A DNA stretch of 64,000 nucleotides, from assembly GCA_963680875.1 (NCBI GenBank), contig OY804582.1, forward strand, positions 52,098,646 through 52,162,645, read 5' to 3'. The notes beneath the pieces were generated by a model. The model saw nothing but the letters and a program-made list of their open reading frames with translations, searched no databases and had not been told where the DNA came from. Below, in pieces: positions 25,291 to 39,901 of the stretch (within the stretch, counting starts at the first letter, position 1; every line of letters starts with the position of its first letter). The translations under genes and the position numbers were made by a program. The stretch is from Bathymodiolus brooksi (taxonomy: Eukaryota; Mollusca; Bivalvia; Mytilida; Modiolidae).

Positions 25291-28200
25291 TCCAATCAAG
25301 GGGCGTATATACAGTCTTACTGTATATATTTATAAAGCAGAGACATGTACAAACATTTTGAGGTATGATACATGTATGTCAAGCTATCCTGAAGACCAGA
25401 AGTGGACGAAAATTGAGCCATAATGGTTATACAGCCGGCAATTTTGACCTTCCCGACCATGGTTTTTTACTTCTGACTTGCTCCACAGGTCCCATGGAAT
25501 GATCTACGGGGAATAGTTATCAAGCAGAGGCATTGACAAACGTCTTGAGGTATTATACATGTAGATCAAGCCATCCTGAGGACCGAAAGTTGCCTATTAC
25601 GGAGCTAAAATGGGATGCCAGGACCCTGACGGATATTTCGGGTAGTACCGCATATTGGTTTTTCGCATTTTTCTGGCTAACGGAGGGCTCCAGAAATAAA
25701 AACTAGACATATGTATTAAGCAGATACACCTGCGCACATATTTATTAAGGTATTTGGTTATTCGGGCCGCCATGGGGACCGGAAGGGGGTGAAAACATAG
25801 GTAAATCGTCTTATTTTAACCTACCGCCGGACATTGGTTTTACATTATTTACTCCAATCAAGGGGCGTATAGACAGTCTTACTGTATATATTTATAAAGC
25901 AGAGACATGTACAAACATTTTGAGGTATGATACATGTATGTCAAGCTATCCTGGAGACCGGAAGTGGACGAAAATTGAGCCATAATGGTTGTACAGCCGG
26001 CAATTTTGACCTACCCGACCATGGTTTTTTACTTCTGACTTGCTCCACAGGTCCTATGGAATGATCTACGGGGAATAGTTATCAAGCAGAGGCATTGACA
26101 AACGTTTTGAGGTATTATACATGTAGATCAAGCCATCCTGAGGACCGAAAGTTGCCTATTACGGAGCTAAAATGGGATGCCAGGACTCTGACGGATATTT
26201 CGGGTAGTACCGCATATTGGTTTTTCGCATTTTTCTGGCTAACGGAGGGCTCCAGAAATAAAAACTAGACATATGTATTAAGCAGATACACCTGCGCACA
26301 TATTTATTAAGGTATTTGGTTATTCGGGCCGCCATGGGGACCGGAAGGGGGTGAAAACATAGGTAAATCGTCTTATTTTAACCTACCGCCGGACATTGGT
26401 TTTACATTATTTACTCCAATCAAGGGGCGTATAGACAGTCTTACTGTATATATTTATAAAGCAGAGACATGTACAAACATTTTGAGGTATGATACATGTA
26501 TGTCAAGCTATCCTGGAGACCGGAAGTGGACGAAAATTGAGCCATAATGGTTGTACAGCCGGCAATTTTGACCTACCCGACCATGGTTTTTTACTTCTGA
26601 CTTGCTCCACAGGTCCTATTGAATGATCTACGGGGAATAGTTATCAAGCAGAGGCATTGACAAACGTTTTGAGGTATTATACATGTAGATCAAGCCATCC
26701 TGAGGACCGAAAGTTGCCTATTACGGAGCTAAAATGGGATGCCAGGACCCTGACGGATATTTCGGGTAGTACCGCATATTGGTTTTTCGCATTTTTCTGG
26801 CTAACGGAGGGCTCCAGAAATAAAAACTAGACATATGTATTAAGCAGATACACCTGCGCACATATTTATTAAGGTATTTGGTTATTCGGGCCGCCATGGG
26901 GACCGGAAGGGGGTGAAAACATAGGTAAATCGTCTTATTTTAACCTACCGCCGGACATTGGTTTTACATTATTTACTCCAATCAAGGGGCGTATAGACAG
27001 TCTTACTGTATATATTTATAAAGCAGAGACATGTACAAACATTTTGAGGTATGATACATGTATGTCAAGCTATCCTGGAGACCGGAAGTGGACGAAAATT
27101 GAGCCATAATGGTTGTACAGCCGGCAATTTTGACCTACCCGACCATGGTTTTTTACTTCTGACTTGCTCCACAGGTCCTATTGAATGATCTACGGGGAAT
27201 AGTTATCAAGCAGAGGCATTGACAAACGTTTTGAGGTATTATACATGTAGATCAAGCCATCCTGAGGACCGAAAGTTGCCTATTACGGAGCTAAAATGGG
27301 ATGCCAGGACCCTGACGGATATTTCGGGTAGTACCGCATATTGGTTTTTCGCATTTTTCTGGCTAACGGAGGGCTCCAGAAATAAAAACTAGACATATGT
27401 ATTAAGCAGATACACCTGCGCACATATTTATTAAGGTATTTGGTTATTCGGGCCGCCATGGGGACCGGAAGGGGGTGAAAACATAGGTAAATCGTCTTAT
27501 TTTAACCTACCCCCGGACATTGGTTTTACATTATTTACTCCAATCAAGGGGCGTATATACAGTCTTACTGTATATATTTATAAAGCAGAGACATGTACAA
27601 ACATTTTGAGGTATGATACATGTATGTCAAGCTATCCTGAAGACCGGAAGTGGACGAAAATTGAGCCATAATGGTTATACAGCCGGCAATTTTGACCTTC
27701 CCGACCATGGTTTTTTACTTCTGACTTGCTCCACAGGTCCCATGGAATGATCTACGGGGAATAGTTATCAAGCAGAGGCATTGACAAACGTCTTGAGGTA
27801 TTATACATGTAGATCAAGCCATCCTGAGGACCGAAAGTTGCCTATTACGGAGCTAAAATGGGATGCCAGGACCCTGACGGATATTTCGGGTAGTACCGCA
27901 TATTGGTTTTTCGCATTTTTCTGGCTAACGGAGGGCTCCAGAAATAAAAACTAGACATATGTATTAAGCAGATACACCTGCGCACATATTTATTAAGGTA
28001 TTTGGTTATTCGGGCCGCCATGGGGACCGGAAGGGGGTGAAAACATAGGTAAATCGTCTTATTTTAACCTACCGCCGGACATTGGTTTTACATTATTTAC
28101 TCCAATCAAGGGGCGTATAGACAGTCTTACTGTATATATTTATAAAGCAGAGACATGTACAAACATTTTGAGGTATGATACATGTATGTCAAGCTATCCT

Positions 28201-29786
28201 GGAGACCGGAAGTGGACGAAAATTGAGCCATAATGGTTGTACAGCCGGCAATTTTGACCTACCCGACCATGGTTTTTTACTTCTGACTTGCTCCACAGGT
28301 CCTATGGAATGATCTACGGGGAATAGTTATCAAGCAGAGGCATTGACAAACGTTTTGAGGTATTATACATGTAGATCAAGCCATCCTGAGGACCGAAAGT
28401 TGCCTATTACGGAGCTAAAATGGGATGCCAGGACTCTGACGGATATTTCGGGTAGTACCGCATATTGGTTTTTCGCATTTTTCTGGCTAACGGAGGGCTC
28501 CAGAAATAAAAACTAGACATATGTATTAAGCAGATACACCTGCGCACATATTTATTAAGGTATTTGGTTATTCGGGCCGCCATGGGGACCGGAAGGGGGT
28601 GAAAACATAGGTAAATCGTCTTATTTTAACCTACCGCCGGACATTGGTTTTACATTATTTACTCCAATCAAGGGGCGTATAGACAGTCTTACTGTATATA
28701 TTTATAAAGCAGAGACATGTACAAACATTTTGAGGTATGATACATGTATGTCAAGCTATCCTGGAGACCGGAAGTGGACGAAAATTGAGCCATAATGGTT
28801 GTACAGCCGGCAATTTTGACCTACCCGACCATGGTTTTTTACTTCTGACTTGCTCCACAGGTCCTATTGAATGATCTACGGGGAATAGTTATCAAGCAGA
28901 GGCATTGACAAACGTTTTGAGGTATTATACATGTAGATCAAGCCATCCTGAGGACCGAAAGTTGCCTATTACGGAGCTAAAATGGGATGCCAGGACCCTG
29001 ACGGATATTTCGGGTAGTACCGCATATTGGTTTTTCGCATTTTTCTGGCTAACGGAGGGCTCCAGAAATAAAAACTAGACATATGTATTAAGCAGATACA
29101 CCTGCGCACATATTTATTAAGGTATTTGGTTATTCGGGCCGCCATGGGGACCGGAAGGGGGTGAAAACATAGGTAAATCGTCTTATTTTAACCTACCGCC
29201 GGACATTGGTTTTACATTATTTACTCCAATCAAGGGGCGTATAGACAGTCTTACTGTATATATTTATAAAGCAGAGACATGTACAAACATTTTGAGGTAT
29301 GATACATGTATGTCAAGCTATCCTGGAGACCGGAAGTGGACGAAAATTGAGCCATAATGGTTGTACAGCCGGCAATTTTGACCTACCCGACCATGGTTTT
29401 TTACTTCTGACTTGCTCCACAGGTCCTATTGAATGATCTACGGGGAATAGTTATCAAGCAGAGGCATTGACAAACGTTTTGAGGTATTATACATGTAGAT
29501 CAAGCCATCCTGAGGACCGAAAGTTGCCTATTACGGAGCTAAAATGGGATGCCAGGACCCTGACGGATATTTCGGGTAGTACCGCATATTGGTTTTTCGC
29601 ATTTTTCTGGCTAACGGAGGGCTCCAGAAATAAAAACTAGACATATGTATTAAGCAGATACACCTGCGCACATATTTATTAAGGTATTTGGTTATTCGGG
29701 CCGCCATGGGGACCGGAAGGGGGTGAAAACATAGGTAAATCGTCTTATTTTAACCTACCCCCGGACATTGGTTTTACATTATTTAC
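25291..29786. repeat. Two four-monomer units d a' b b (copies 46-53)
   Basis: Order: d (25291, A108), a' (25853), b (26415), b (26977, ends C536); then d (27539, G108), a' (28101), b (28663), b (29225, ends C536). Each unit is 2248 bp. The second uses the d form without A108 but is still followed by a' (T335), which breaks the association seen further left. Confidence 0.8.
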
Positions 29787-32033
29787 TCCAATCAAGGGGC
29801 GTATATACAGTCTTACTGTATATATTTATAAAGCAGAGACATGTACAAACATTTTGAGGTATGATACATGTATGTCAAGCTATCCTGAAGACCGGAAGTG
29901 GACGAAAATTGAGCCATAATGGTTATACAGCCGGCAATTTTGACCTTCCCGACCATGGTTTTTTACTTCTGACTTGCTCCACAGGTCCCATGGAATGATC
30001 TACGGGGAATAGTTATCAAGCAGAGGCATTGACAAACGTCTTGAGGTATTATACATGTAGATCAAGCCATCCTGAGGACCGAAAGTTGCCTATTACGGAG
30101 CTAAAATGGGATGCCAGGACCCTGACGGATATTTCGGGTAGTACCGCATATTGGTTTTTCGCATTTTTCTGGCTAACGGAGGGCTCCAGAAATAAAAACT
30201 AGACATATGTATTAAGCAGATACACCTGCGCACATATTTATTAAGGTATTTGGTTATTCGGGCCGCCATGGGGACCGGAAGGGGGTGAAAACATAGGTAA
30301 ATCGTCTTATTTTAACCTACCGCCGGACATTGGTTTTACATTATTTACTCCAATCAAGGGGCGTATAGACAGTCTTACTGTATATATTTATAAAGCAGAG
30401 ACATGTACAAACATTTTGAGGTATGATACATGTATGTCAAGCTATCCTGGAGACCGGAAGTGGACGAAAATTGAGCCATAATGGTTGTACAGCCGGCAAT
30501 TTTGACCTACCCGACCATGGTTTTTTACTTCTGACTTGCTCCACAGGTCCTATGGAATGATCTACGGGGAATAGTTATCAAGCAGAGGCATTGACAAACG
30601 TTTTGAGGTATTATACATGTAGATCAAGCCATCCTGAGGACCGAAAGTTGCCTATTACGGAGCTAAAATGGGATGCCAGGACCCTGACGGATATTTCGGG
30701 TAGTACCGCATATTGGTTTTTCGCATTTTTCTGGCTAACGGAGGGCTCCAGAAATAAAAACTAGACATATGTATTAAGCAGATACACCTGCGCACATATT
30801 TATTAAGGTATTTGGTTATTCGGGCCGCCATGGGGACCGGAAGGGGGTGAAAACATAGGTAAATCGTCTTATTTTAACCTACCGCCGGACATTGGTTTTA
30901 CATTATTTACTCCAATCAAGGGGCGTATAGACAGTCTTACTGTATATATTTATAAAGCAGAGACATGTACAAACATTTTGAGGTATGATACATGTATGTC
31001 AAGCTATCCTGGAGACCGGAAGTGGACGAAAATTGAGCCATAATGGTTGTACAGCCGGCAATTTTGACCTACCCGACCATGGTTTTTTACTTCTGACTTG
31101 CTCCACAGGTCCTATTGAATGATCTACGGGGAATAGTTATCAAGCAGAGGCATTGACAAACGTTTTGAGGTATTATACATGTAGATCAAGCCATCCTGAG
31201 GACCGAAAGTTGCCTATTACGGAGCTAAAATGGGATGCCAGGACCCTGACGGATATTTCGGGTAGTACCGCATATTGGTTTTTCGCATTTTTCTGGCTAA
31301 CGGAGGGCTCCAGAAATAAAAACTAGACATATGTATTAAGCAGATACACCTGCGCACATATTTATTAAGGTATTTGGTTATTCGGGCCGCCATGGGGACC
31401 GGAAGGGGGTGAAAACATAGGTAAATCGTCTTATTTTAACCTACCGCCGGACATTGGTTTTACATTATTTACTCCAATCAAGGGGCGTATAGACAGTCTT
31501 ACTGTATATATTTATAAAGCAGAGACATGTACAAACATTTTGAGGTATAATACATGTATGTCAAGCTATCCTGGAGACCGGAAGTGGACGAAAATTGAGC
31601 CATAATGGTTGTACAGCGGCAATTTTGACCTACCCGACCATGGTTTTTTACTTCTGACTTGCTCCACAGGTCCTATGGAATGATCTACGGGGAATAGTTA
31701 TCAAGCAGAGGCATTGACAAACGTTTTGAGGTATTATACATGTAGATCAAGCCATCCTGAGGACCGAAAGTTGCCTATTACGGAGCTAAAATGGGATGCC
31801 AGGACCCTGACGGATATTTCGGGTAGTACCGCATATTGGTTTTTCGCATTTTTCTGGCTAACGGAGGGCTCCAGAAATAAAAACTAGACATATGTATTAA
31901 GCAGATACACCTGCGCACATATTTATTAAGGTATTTGGTTATTCGGGCCGCCATGGGGACCGGAAGGGGGTGAAAACATAGGTAAATCGTCTTATTTTAA
32001 CCTACCGCCGGACATTGGTTTTACATTATTTAC
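29787..32033. repeat. Four-monomer unit d a b c, 1 bp short (copies 54-57)
   Basis: Order: d (29787, A139, T161), a (30349), b (30911), c (31473). Copy 57 has a 1-bp deletion at the GCCGGC site near 31617, leaving 'acagcggcaa' and a 561-bp monomer. It ends with G536 although the next copy is d. This is the last unit whose d carries A139 and T161. Confidence 0.8.
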
Positions 32034-35000
32034 TCCAATCAAGGGGCGTATATACAGTCTTACTGTATATATTTATAAAGCAGAGACATGTACAAACATT
32101 TTGAGGTATGATACATGTATGTCAAGCTATCCTGAAGACCGGAAGTGGACGAAAATTGAGCCATAATGGTTGTACAGCCGGCAATTTTGACCTACCCGAC
32201 CATGGTTTTTTACTTCTGACTTGCTCCACAGGTCCCATGGAATGATCTACGGGGAATAGTTATCAAGCAGAGGCATTGACAAACGTCTTGAGGTATTATA
32301 CATGTAGATCAAGCCATCCTGAGGACCGAAAGTTGCCTATTACGGAGCTAAAATGGGATGCCAGGACCCTGACGGATATTTCGGGTAGTACCGCATATTG
32401 GTTTTTCGCATTTTTCTGGCTAACGGAGGGCTCCAGAAATAAAAACTAGACATATGTATTAAGCAGATACACCTGCGCACATATTTATTAAGGTATTTGG
32501 TTATTCGGGCCGCCATGGGGACCGGAAGGGGGTGAAAACATAGGTAAATCGTCTTATTTTAACCTACCGCCGGACATTGGTTTTACATTATTTACTCCAA
32601 TCAAGGGGCGTATAGACAGTCTTACTGTATATATTTATAAAGCAGAGACATGTACAAACATTTTGAGGTATGATACATGTATGTCAAGCTATCCTGGAGA
32701 CCGGAAGTGGACGAAAATTGAGCCATAATGGTTGTACAGCCGGCAATTTTGACCTACCCGACCATGGTTTTTTACTTCTGACTTGCTCCACAGGTCCTAT
32801 GGAATGATCTACGGGGAATAGTTATCAAGCAGAGGCATTGACAAACGTTTTGAGGTATTATACATGTAGATCAAGCCATCCTGAGGACCGAAAGTTGCCT
32901 ATTACGGAGCTAAAATGGGATGCCAGGACCCTGACGGATATTTCGGGTAGTACCGCATATTGGTTTTTCGCATTTTTCTGGCTAACGGAGGGCTCCAGAA
33001 ATAAAAACTAGACATATGTATTAAGCAGATACACCTGCGCACATATTTATTAAGGTATTTGGTTATTCGGGCCGCCATGGGGACCGGAAGGGAGTGAAAA
33101 CATAGGTAAATCGTCTTATTTTAACCTACCGCCGGACATTGGTTTTACATTATTTACTCCAATCAAGGGGCGTATAGACAGTCTTACTGTATATATTTAT
33201 AAAGCAGAGACATGTACAAACATTTTGAGGTATGATACATGTATGTCAAGCTATCCTGGAGACCGGAAGTGGACGAAAATTGAGCCATAATGGTTGTACA
33301 GCCGGCAATTTTGACCTACCCGACCATGGTTTTTTACTTCTGACTTGCTCCACAGGTCCTATTGAATGATCTACGGGGAATAGTTATCAAGCAGAGGCAT
33401 TGACAAACGTTTTGAGGTATTATACATGTAGATCAAGCCATCCTGAGGACCGAAAGTTGCCTATTACGGAGCTAAAATGGGATGCCAGGACCCTGACGGA
33501 TATTTCGGGTAGTACCGCATATTGGTTTTTCGCATTTTTCTGGCTAACGGAGGGCTCCAGAAATAAAAACTAGACATATGTATTAAGCAGATACACCTGC
33601 GCACATATTTATTAAGGTATTTGGTTATTCGGGCCGCCATGGGGACCGGAAGGGGGTGAAAACATAGGTAAATCGTCTTATTTTAACCTACCGCCGGACA
33701 TTGGTTTTACATTATTTACTCCAATCAAGGGGCGTATATACAGTCTTACTGTATATATTTATAAAGCAGAGACATGTACAAACATTTTGAGGTATGATAC
33801 ATGTATGTCAAGCTATCCTGAAGACCGGAAGTGGACGAAAATTGAGCCATAATGGTTGTACAGCCGGCAATTTTGACCTACCCGACCATGGTTTTTTACT
33901 TCTGACTTGCTCCACAGGTCCCATGGAATGATCTACGGGGAATAGTTATCAAGCAGAGGCATTGACAAACGTCTTGAGGTATTATACATGTAGATCAAGC
34001 CATCCTGAGGACCGAAAGTTGCCTATTACGGAGCTAAAATGGGATGCCAGGACCCTGACGGATATTTCGGGTAGTACCGCATATTGGTTTTTCGCATTTT
34101 TCTGGCTAACGGAGGGCTCCAGAAATAAAAACTAGACATATGTATTAAGCAGATACACCTGCGCACATATTTATTAAGGTATTTGGTTATTCGGGCCGCC
34201 ATGGGGACCGGAAGGGGGTGAAAACATAGGTAAATCGTCTTATTTTAACCTACCGCCGGACATTGGTTTTACATTATTTACTCCAATCAAGGGGCGTATA
34301 GACAGTCTTACTGTATATATTTATAAAGCAGAGACATGTACAAACATTTTGAGGTATGATACATGTATGTCAAGCTATCCTGGAGACCGGAAGTGGACGA
34401 AAATTGAGCCATAATGGTTGTACAGCCGGCAATTTTGACCTACCCGACCATGGTTTTTTACTTCTGACTTGCTCCACAGGTCCTATGGAATGATCTACGG
34501 GGAATAGTTATCAAGCAGAGGCATTGACAAACGTTTTGAGGTATTATACATGTAGATCAAGCCATCCTGAGGACCGAAAGTTGCCTATTACGGAGCTAAA
34601 ATGGGATGCCAGGACCCTGACGGATATTTCGGGTAGTACCGCATATTGGTTTTTCGCATTTTTCTGGCTAACGGAGGGCTCCAGAAATAAAAACTAGACA
34701 TATGTATTAAGCAGATACACCTGCGCACATATTTATTAAGGTATTTGGTTATTCGGGCCGCCATGGGGACCGGAAGGGAGTGAAAACATAGGTAAATCGT
34801 CTTATTTTAACCTACCGCCGGACATTGGTTTTACATTATTTACTCCAATCAAGGGGCGTATAGACAGTCTTACTGTATATATTTATAAAGCAGAGACATG
34901 TACAAACATTTTGAGGTATGATACATGTATGTCAAGCTATCCTGGAGACCGGAAGTGGACGAAAATTGAGCCATAATGGTTGTACAGCCGGCAATTTTGA

Positions 35001-38000
35001 CCTACCCGACCATGGTTTTTTACTTCTGACTTGCTCCACAGGTCCTATTGAATGATCTACGGGGAATAGTTATCAAGCAGAGGCATTGACAAACGTTTTG
35101 AGGTATTATACATGTAGATCAAGCCATCCTGAGGACCGAAAGTTGCCTATTACGGAGCTAAAATGGGATGCCAGGACCCTGACGGATATTTCGGGTAGTA
35201 CCGCATATTGGTTTTTCGCATTTTTCTGGCTAACGGAGGGCTCCAGAAATAAAAACTAGACATATGTATTAAGCAGATACACCTGCGCACATATTTATTA
35301 AGGTATTTGGTTATTCGGGCCGCCATGGGGACCGGAAGGGGGTGAAAACATAGGTAAATCGTCTTATTTTAACCTACCGCCGGACATTGGTTTTACATTA
35401 TTTACTCCAATCAAGGGGCGTATAGACAGTCTTACTGTATATATTTATAAAGCAGAGACATGTACAAACATTTTGAGGTATAATACATGTATGTCAAGCT
35501 ATCCTGGAGACCGGAAGTGGACGAAAATTGAGCCATAATGGTTGTACAGCCGGCAATTTTGACCTACCCGACCATGGTTTTTTACTTCTGACTTGCTCCA
35601 CAGGTCCTATGGAATGATCAACGGGGAATAGTTATCAAGCAGAGGCATTGACAAACGTTTTGAGGTATTATACATGTAGATCAAGCCATCCTGAGGACCG
35701 AAAGTTGCCTATTACGGAGCTAAAATGGGATGCCAGGACCCTGACGGATATTTCGGGTAGTACCGCATATTGGTTTTTCGCATTTTTCTGGCTAACGGAG
35801 GGCTCCAGAAATAAAAACTAGACATATGTATTAAGCAGATACACCTGCGCACATATTTATTAAGGTATTTGGTTATTCGGGCCGCCATGGGGACCGGAAG
35901 GGGGTGAAAACATAGGTAAATCGTCTTATTTTAACCTACCCCCGGACATTGGTTTTACATTATTTACTCCAATCAAGGGGCGTATATACAGTCTTACTGT
36001 ATATATTTATAAAGCAGAGACATGTACAAACATTTTGAGGTATGATACATGTATGTCAAGCTATCCTGAAGACCGGAAGTGGACGAAAATTGAGCCATAA
36101 TGGTTGTACAGCCGGCAATTTTGACCTACCCGACCATGGTTTTTTACTTCTGACTTGCTCCACAGGTCCCATGGAATGATCTACGGGGAATAGTTATCAA
36201 GCAGAGGCATTGACAAACGTCTTGAGGTATTATACATGTAGATCAAGCCATCCTGAGGACCGAAAGTTGCCTATTACGGAGCTAAAATGGGATGCCAGGA
36301 CCCTGACGGATATTTCGGGTAGTACCGCATATTGGTTTTTCGCATTTTTCTGGCTAACGGAGGGCTCCAGAAATAAAAACTAGACATATGTATTAAGCAG
36401 ATACACCTGCGCACATATTTATTAAGGTATTTGGTTATTCGGGCCGCCATGGGGACCGGAAGGGGGTGAAAACATAGGTAAATCGTCTTATTTTAACCTA
36501 CCGCCGGACATTGGTTTTACATTATTTACTCCAATCAAGGGGCGTATAGACAGTCTTACTGTATATATTTATAAAGCAGAGACATGTACAAACATTTTGA
36601 GGTATGATACATGTATGTCAAGCTATCCTGGAGACCGGAAGTGGACGAAAATTGAGCCATAATGGTTGTACAGCCGGCAATTTTGACCTACCCGACCATG
36701 GTTTTTTACTTCTGACTTGCTCCACAGGTCCTATGGAATGATCTACGGGGAATAGTTATCAAGCAGAGGCATTGACAAACGTTTTGAGGTATTATACATG
36801 TAGATCAAGCCATCCTGAGGACCGAAAGTTGCCTATTACGGAGCTAAAATGGGATGCCAGGACCCTGACGGATATTTCGGGTAGTACCGCATATTGGTTT
36901 TTCGCATTTTTCTGGCTAACGGAGGGCTCCAGAAATAAAAACTAGACATATGTATTAAGCAGATACACCTGCGCACATATTTATTAAGGTATTTGGTTAT
37001 TCGGGCCGCCATGGGGACCGGAAGGGGGTGAAAACATAGGTAAATCGTCTTATTTTAACCTACCGCCGGACATTGGTTTTACATTATTTACTCCAATCAA
37101 GGGGCGTATAGACAGTCTTACTGTATATATTTATAAAGCAGAGACATGTACAAACATTTTGAGGTATGATACATGTATGTCAAGCTATCCTGGAGACCGG
37201 AAGTGGACGAAAATTGAGCCATAATGGTTGTACAGCCGGCAATTTTGACCTACCCGACCATGGTTTTTTACTTCTGACTTGCTCCACAGGTCCTATGGAA
37301 TGATCTACGGGGAATAGTTATCAAGCAGAGGCATTGACAAACGTTTTGAGGTATTATACATGTAGATCAAGCCATCCTGAGGACCGAAAGTTGCCTATTA
37401 CGGAGCTAAAATGGGATGCCAGGACCCTGACGGATATTTCGGGTAGTACCGCATATTGGTTTTTCGCATTTTTCTGGCTAACGGAGGGCTCCAGAAATAA
37501 AAACTAGACATATGTATTAAGCAGATACACCTGCGCACATATTTATTAAGGTATTTGGTTATTCGGGCCGCCATGGGGACCGGAAGGGGGTGAAAACATA
37601 GGTAAATCGTCTTATTTTAACCTACCGCCGGACATTGGTTTTACATTATTTACTCCAATCAAGGGGCGTATAGACAGTCTTACTGTATATATTTATAAAG
37701 CAGAGACATGTACAAACATTTTGAGGTATAATACATGTATGTCAAGCTATCCTGGAGACCGGAAGTGGACGAAAATTGAGCCATAATGGTTGTACAGCCG
37801 GCAATTTTGACCTACCCGACCATGGTTTTTTACTTCTGACTTGCTCCACAGGTCCTATGGAATGATCTACGGGGAATAGTTATCAAGCAGAGGCATTGAC
37901 AAACGTTTTGAGGTATTATACATGTAGATCAAGCCATCCTGAGGACCGAAAGTTGCCTATTACGGAGCTAAAATGGGATGCCAGGACCCTGACGGATATT

Positions 38001-39901
38001 TCGGGTAGTACCGCATATTGGTTTTTCGCATTTTTCTGGCTAACGGAGGGCTCCAGAAATAAAAACTAGACATATGTATTAAGCAGATACACCTGCGCAC
38101 ATATTTATTAAGGTATTTGGTTATTCGGGCCGCCATGGGGACCGGAAGGGGGTGAAAACATAGGTAAATCGTCTTATTTTAACCTACCGCCGGACATTGG
38201 TTTTACATTATTTACTCCAATCAAGGGGCGTATAGACAGTCTTACTGTATATATTTATAAAGCAGAGACATGTACAAACATTTTGAGGTATGATACATGT
38301 ATGTCAAGCTATCCTGGAGACCGGAAGTGGACGAAAATTGAGCCATAATGGTTGTACAGCCGGCAATTTTGACCTACCCGACCATGGTTTTTTACTTCTG
38401 ACTTGCTCCACAGGTCCTATTGAATGATCTACGGGGAATAGTTATCAAGCAGAGGCATTGACAAACGTTTTGAGGTATTATACATGTAGATCAAGCCATC
38501 CTGAGGACCGAAAGTTGCCTATTACGGAGCTAAAATGGGATGCCAGGACCCTGACGGATATTTCGGGTAGTACCGCATATTGGTTTTTCGCATTTTTCTG
38601 GCTAACGGAGGGCTCCAGAAATAAAAACTAGACATATGTATTAAGCAGATACACCTGCGCACATATTTATTAAGGTATTTGGTTATTCGGGCCGCCATGG
38701 GGACCGGAAGGGGGTGAAAACATAGGTAAATCGTCTTATTTTAACCTACCGCCGGACATTGGTTTTACATTATTTACTCCAATCAAGGGGCGTATAGACA
38801 GTCTTACTGTATATATTTATAAAGCAGAGACATGTACAAACATTTTGAGGTATAATACATGTATGTCAAGCTATCCTGGAGACCGGAAGTGGACGAAAAT
38901 TGAGCCATAATGGTTGTACAGCCGGCAATTTTGACCTACCCGACCATGGTTTTTTACTTCTGACTTGCTCCACAGGTCCTATGGAATGATCTACGGGGAA
39001 TAGTTATCAAGCAGAGGCATTGACAAACGTTTTGAGGTATTATACATGTAGATCAAGCCATCCTGAGGACCGAAAGTTGCCTATTACGGAGCTAAAATGG
39101 GATGCCAGGACCCTGACGGATATTTCGGGTAGTACCGCATATTGGTTTTTCGCATTTTTCTGGCTAACGGAGGGCTCCAGAAATAAAAACTAGACATATG
39201 TATTAAGCAGATACACCTGCGCACATATTTATTAAGGTATTTGGTTATTCGGGCCGCCATGGGGACCGGAAGGGGGTGAAAACATAGGTAAATCGTCTTA
39301 TTTTAACCTACCGCCGGACATTGGTTTTACATTATTTACTCCAATCAAGGGGCGTATAGACAGTCTTACTGTATATATTTATAAAGCAGAGACATGTACA
39401 AACATTTTGAGGTATGATACATGTATGTCAAGCTATCCTGGAGACCGGAAGTGGACGAAAATTGAGCCATAATGGTTGTACAGCCGGCAATTTTGACCTA
39501 CCCGACCATGGTTTTTTACTTCTGACTTGCTCCACAGGTCCTATTGAATGATCTACGGGGAATAGTTATCAAGCAGAGGCATTGACAAACGTTTTGAGGT
39601 ATTATACATGTAGATCAAGCCATCCTGAGGACCGAAAGTTGCCTATTACGGAGCTAAAATGGGATGCCAGGACCCTGACGGATATTTCGGGTAGTACCGC
39701 ATATTGGTTTTTCGCATTTTTCTGGCTAACGGAGGGCTCCAGAAATAAAAACTAGACATATGTATTAAGCAGATACACCTGCGCACATATTTATTAAGGT
39801 ATTTGGTTATTCGGGCCGCCATGGGGACCGGAAGGGAGTGAAAACATAGGTAAATCGTCTTATTTTAACCTACCCTCGGACATTGGTTTTACATTATTTA
39901 C
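32034..39901. repeat. Units of 3, 4 and 7 monomers with changed d (copies 58-71)
   Basis: Order: d a b (from 32034; a at 32596 has A498); d a b c (from 33720; a at 34282 has A498); d a a c b c b (from 35968). All three d copies now have G139 and A161 while keeping T20, A102, C203 and C254. Copies 57 and 60 precede d without C536; copy 64 precedes d with it. Copy 71 (39340) ends with C536 and T537, a new paired change seen again before later d copies. Copy 64 has a private change to 'gatcaacgg' near 35620. Confidence 0.75.
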
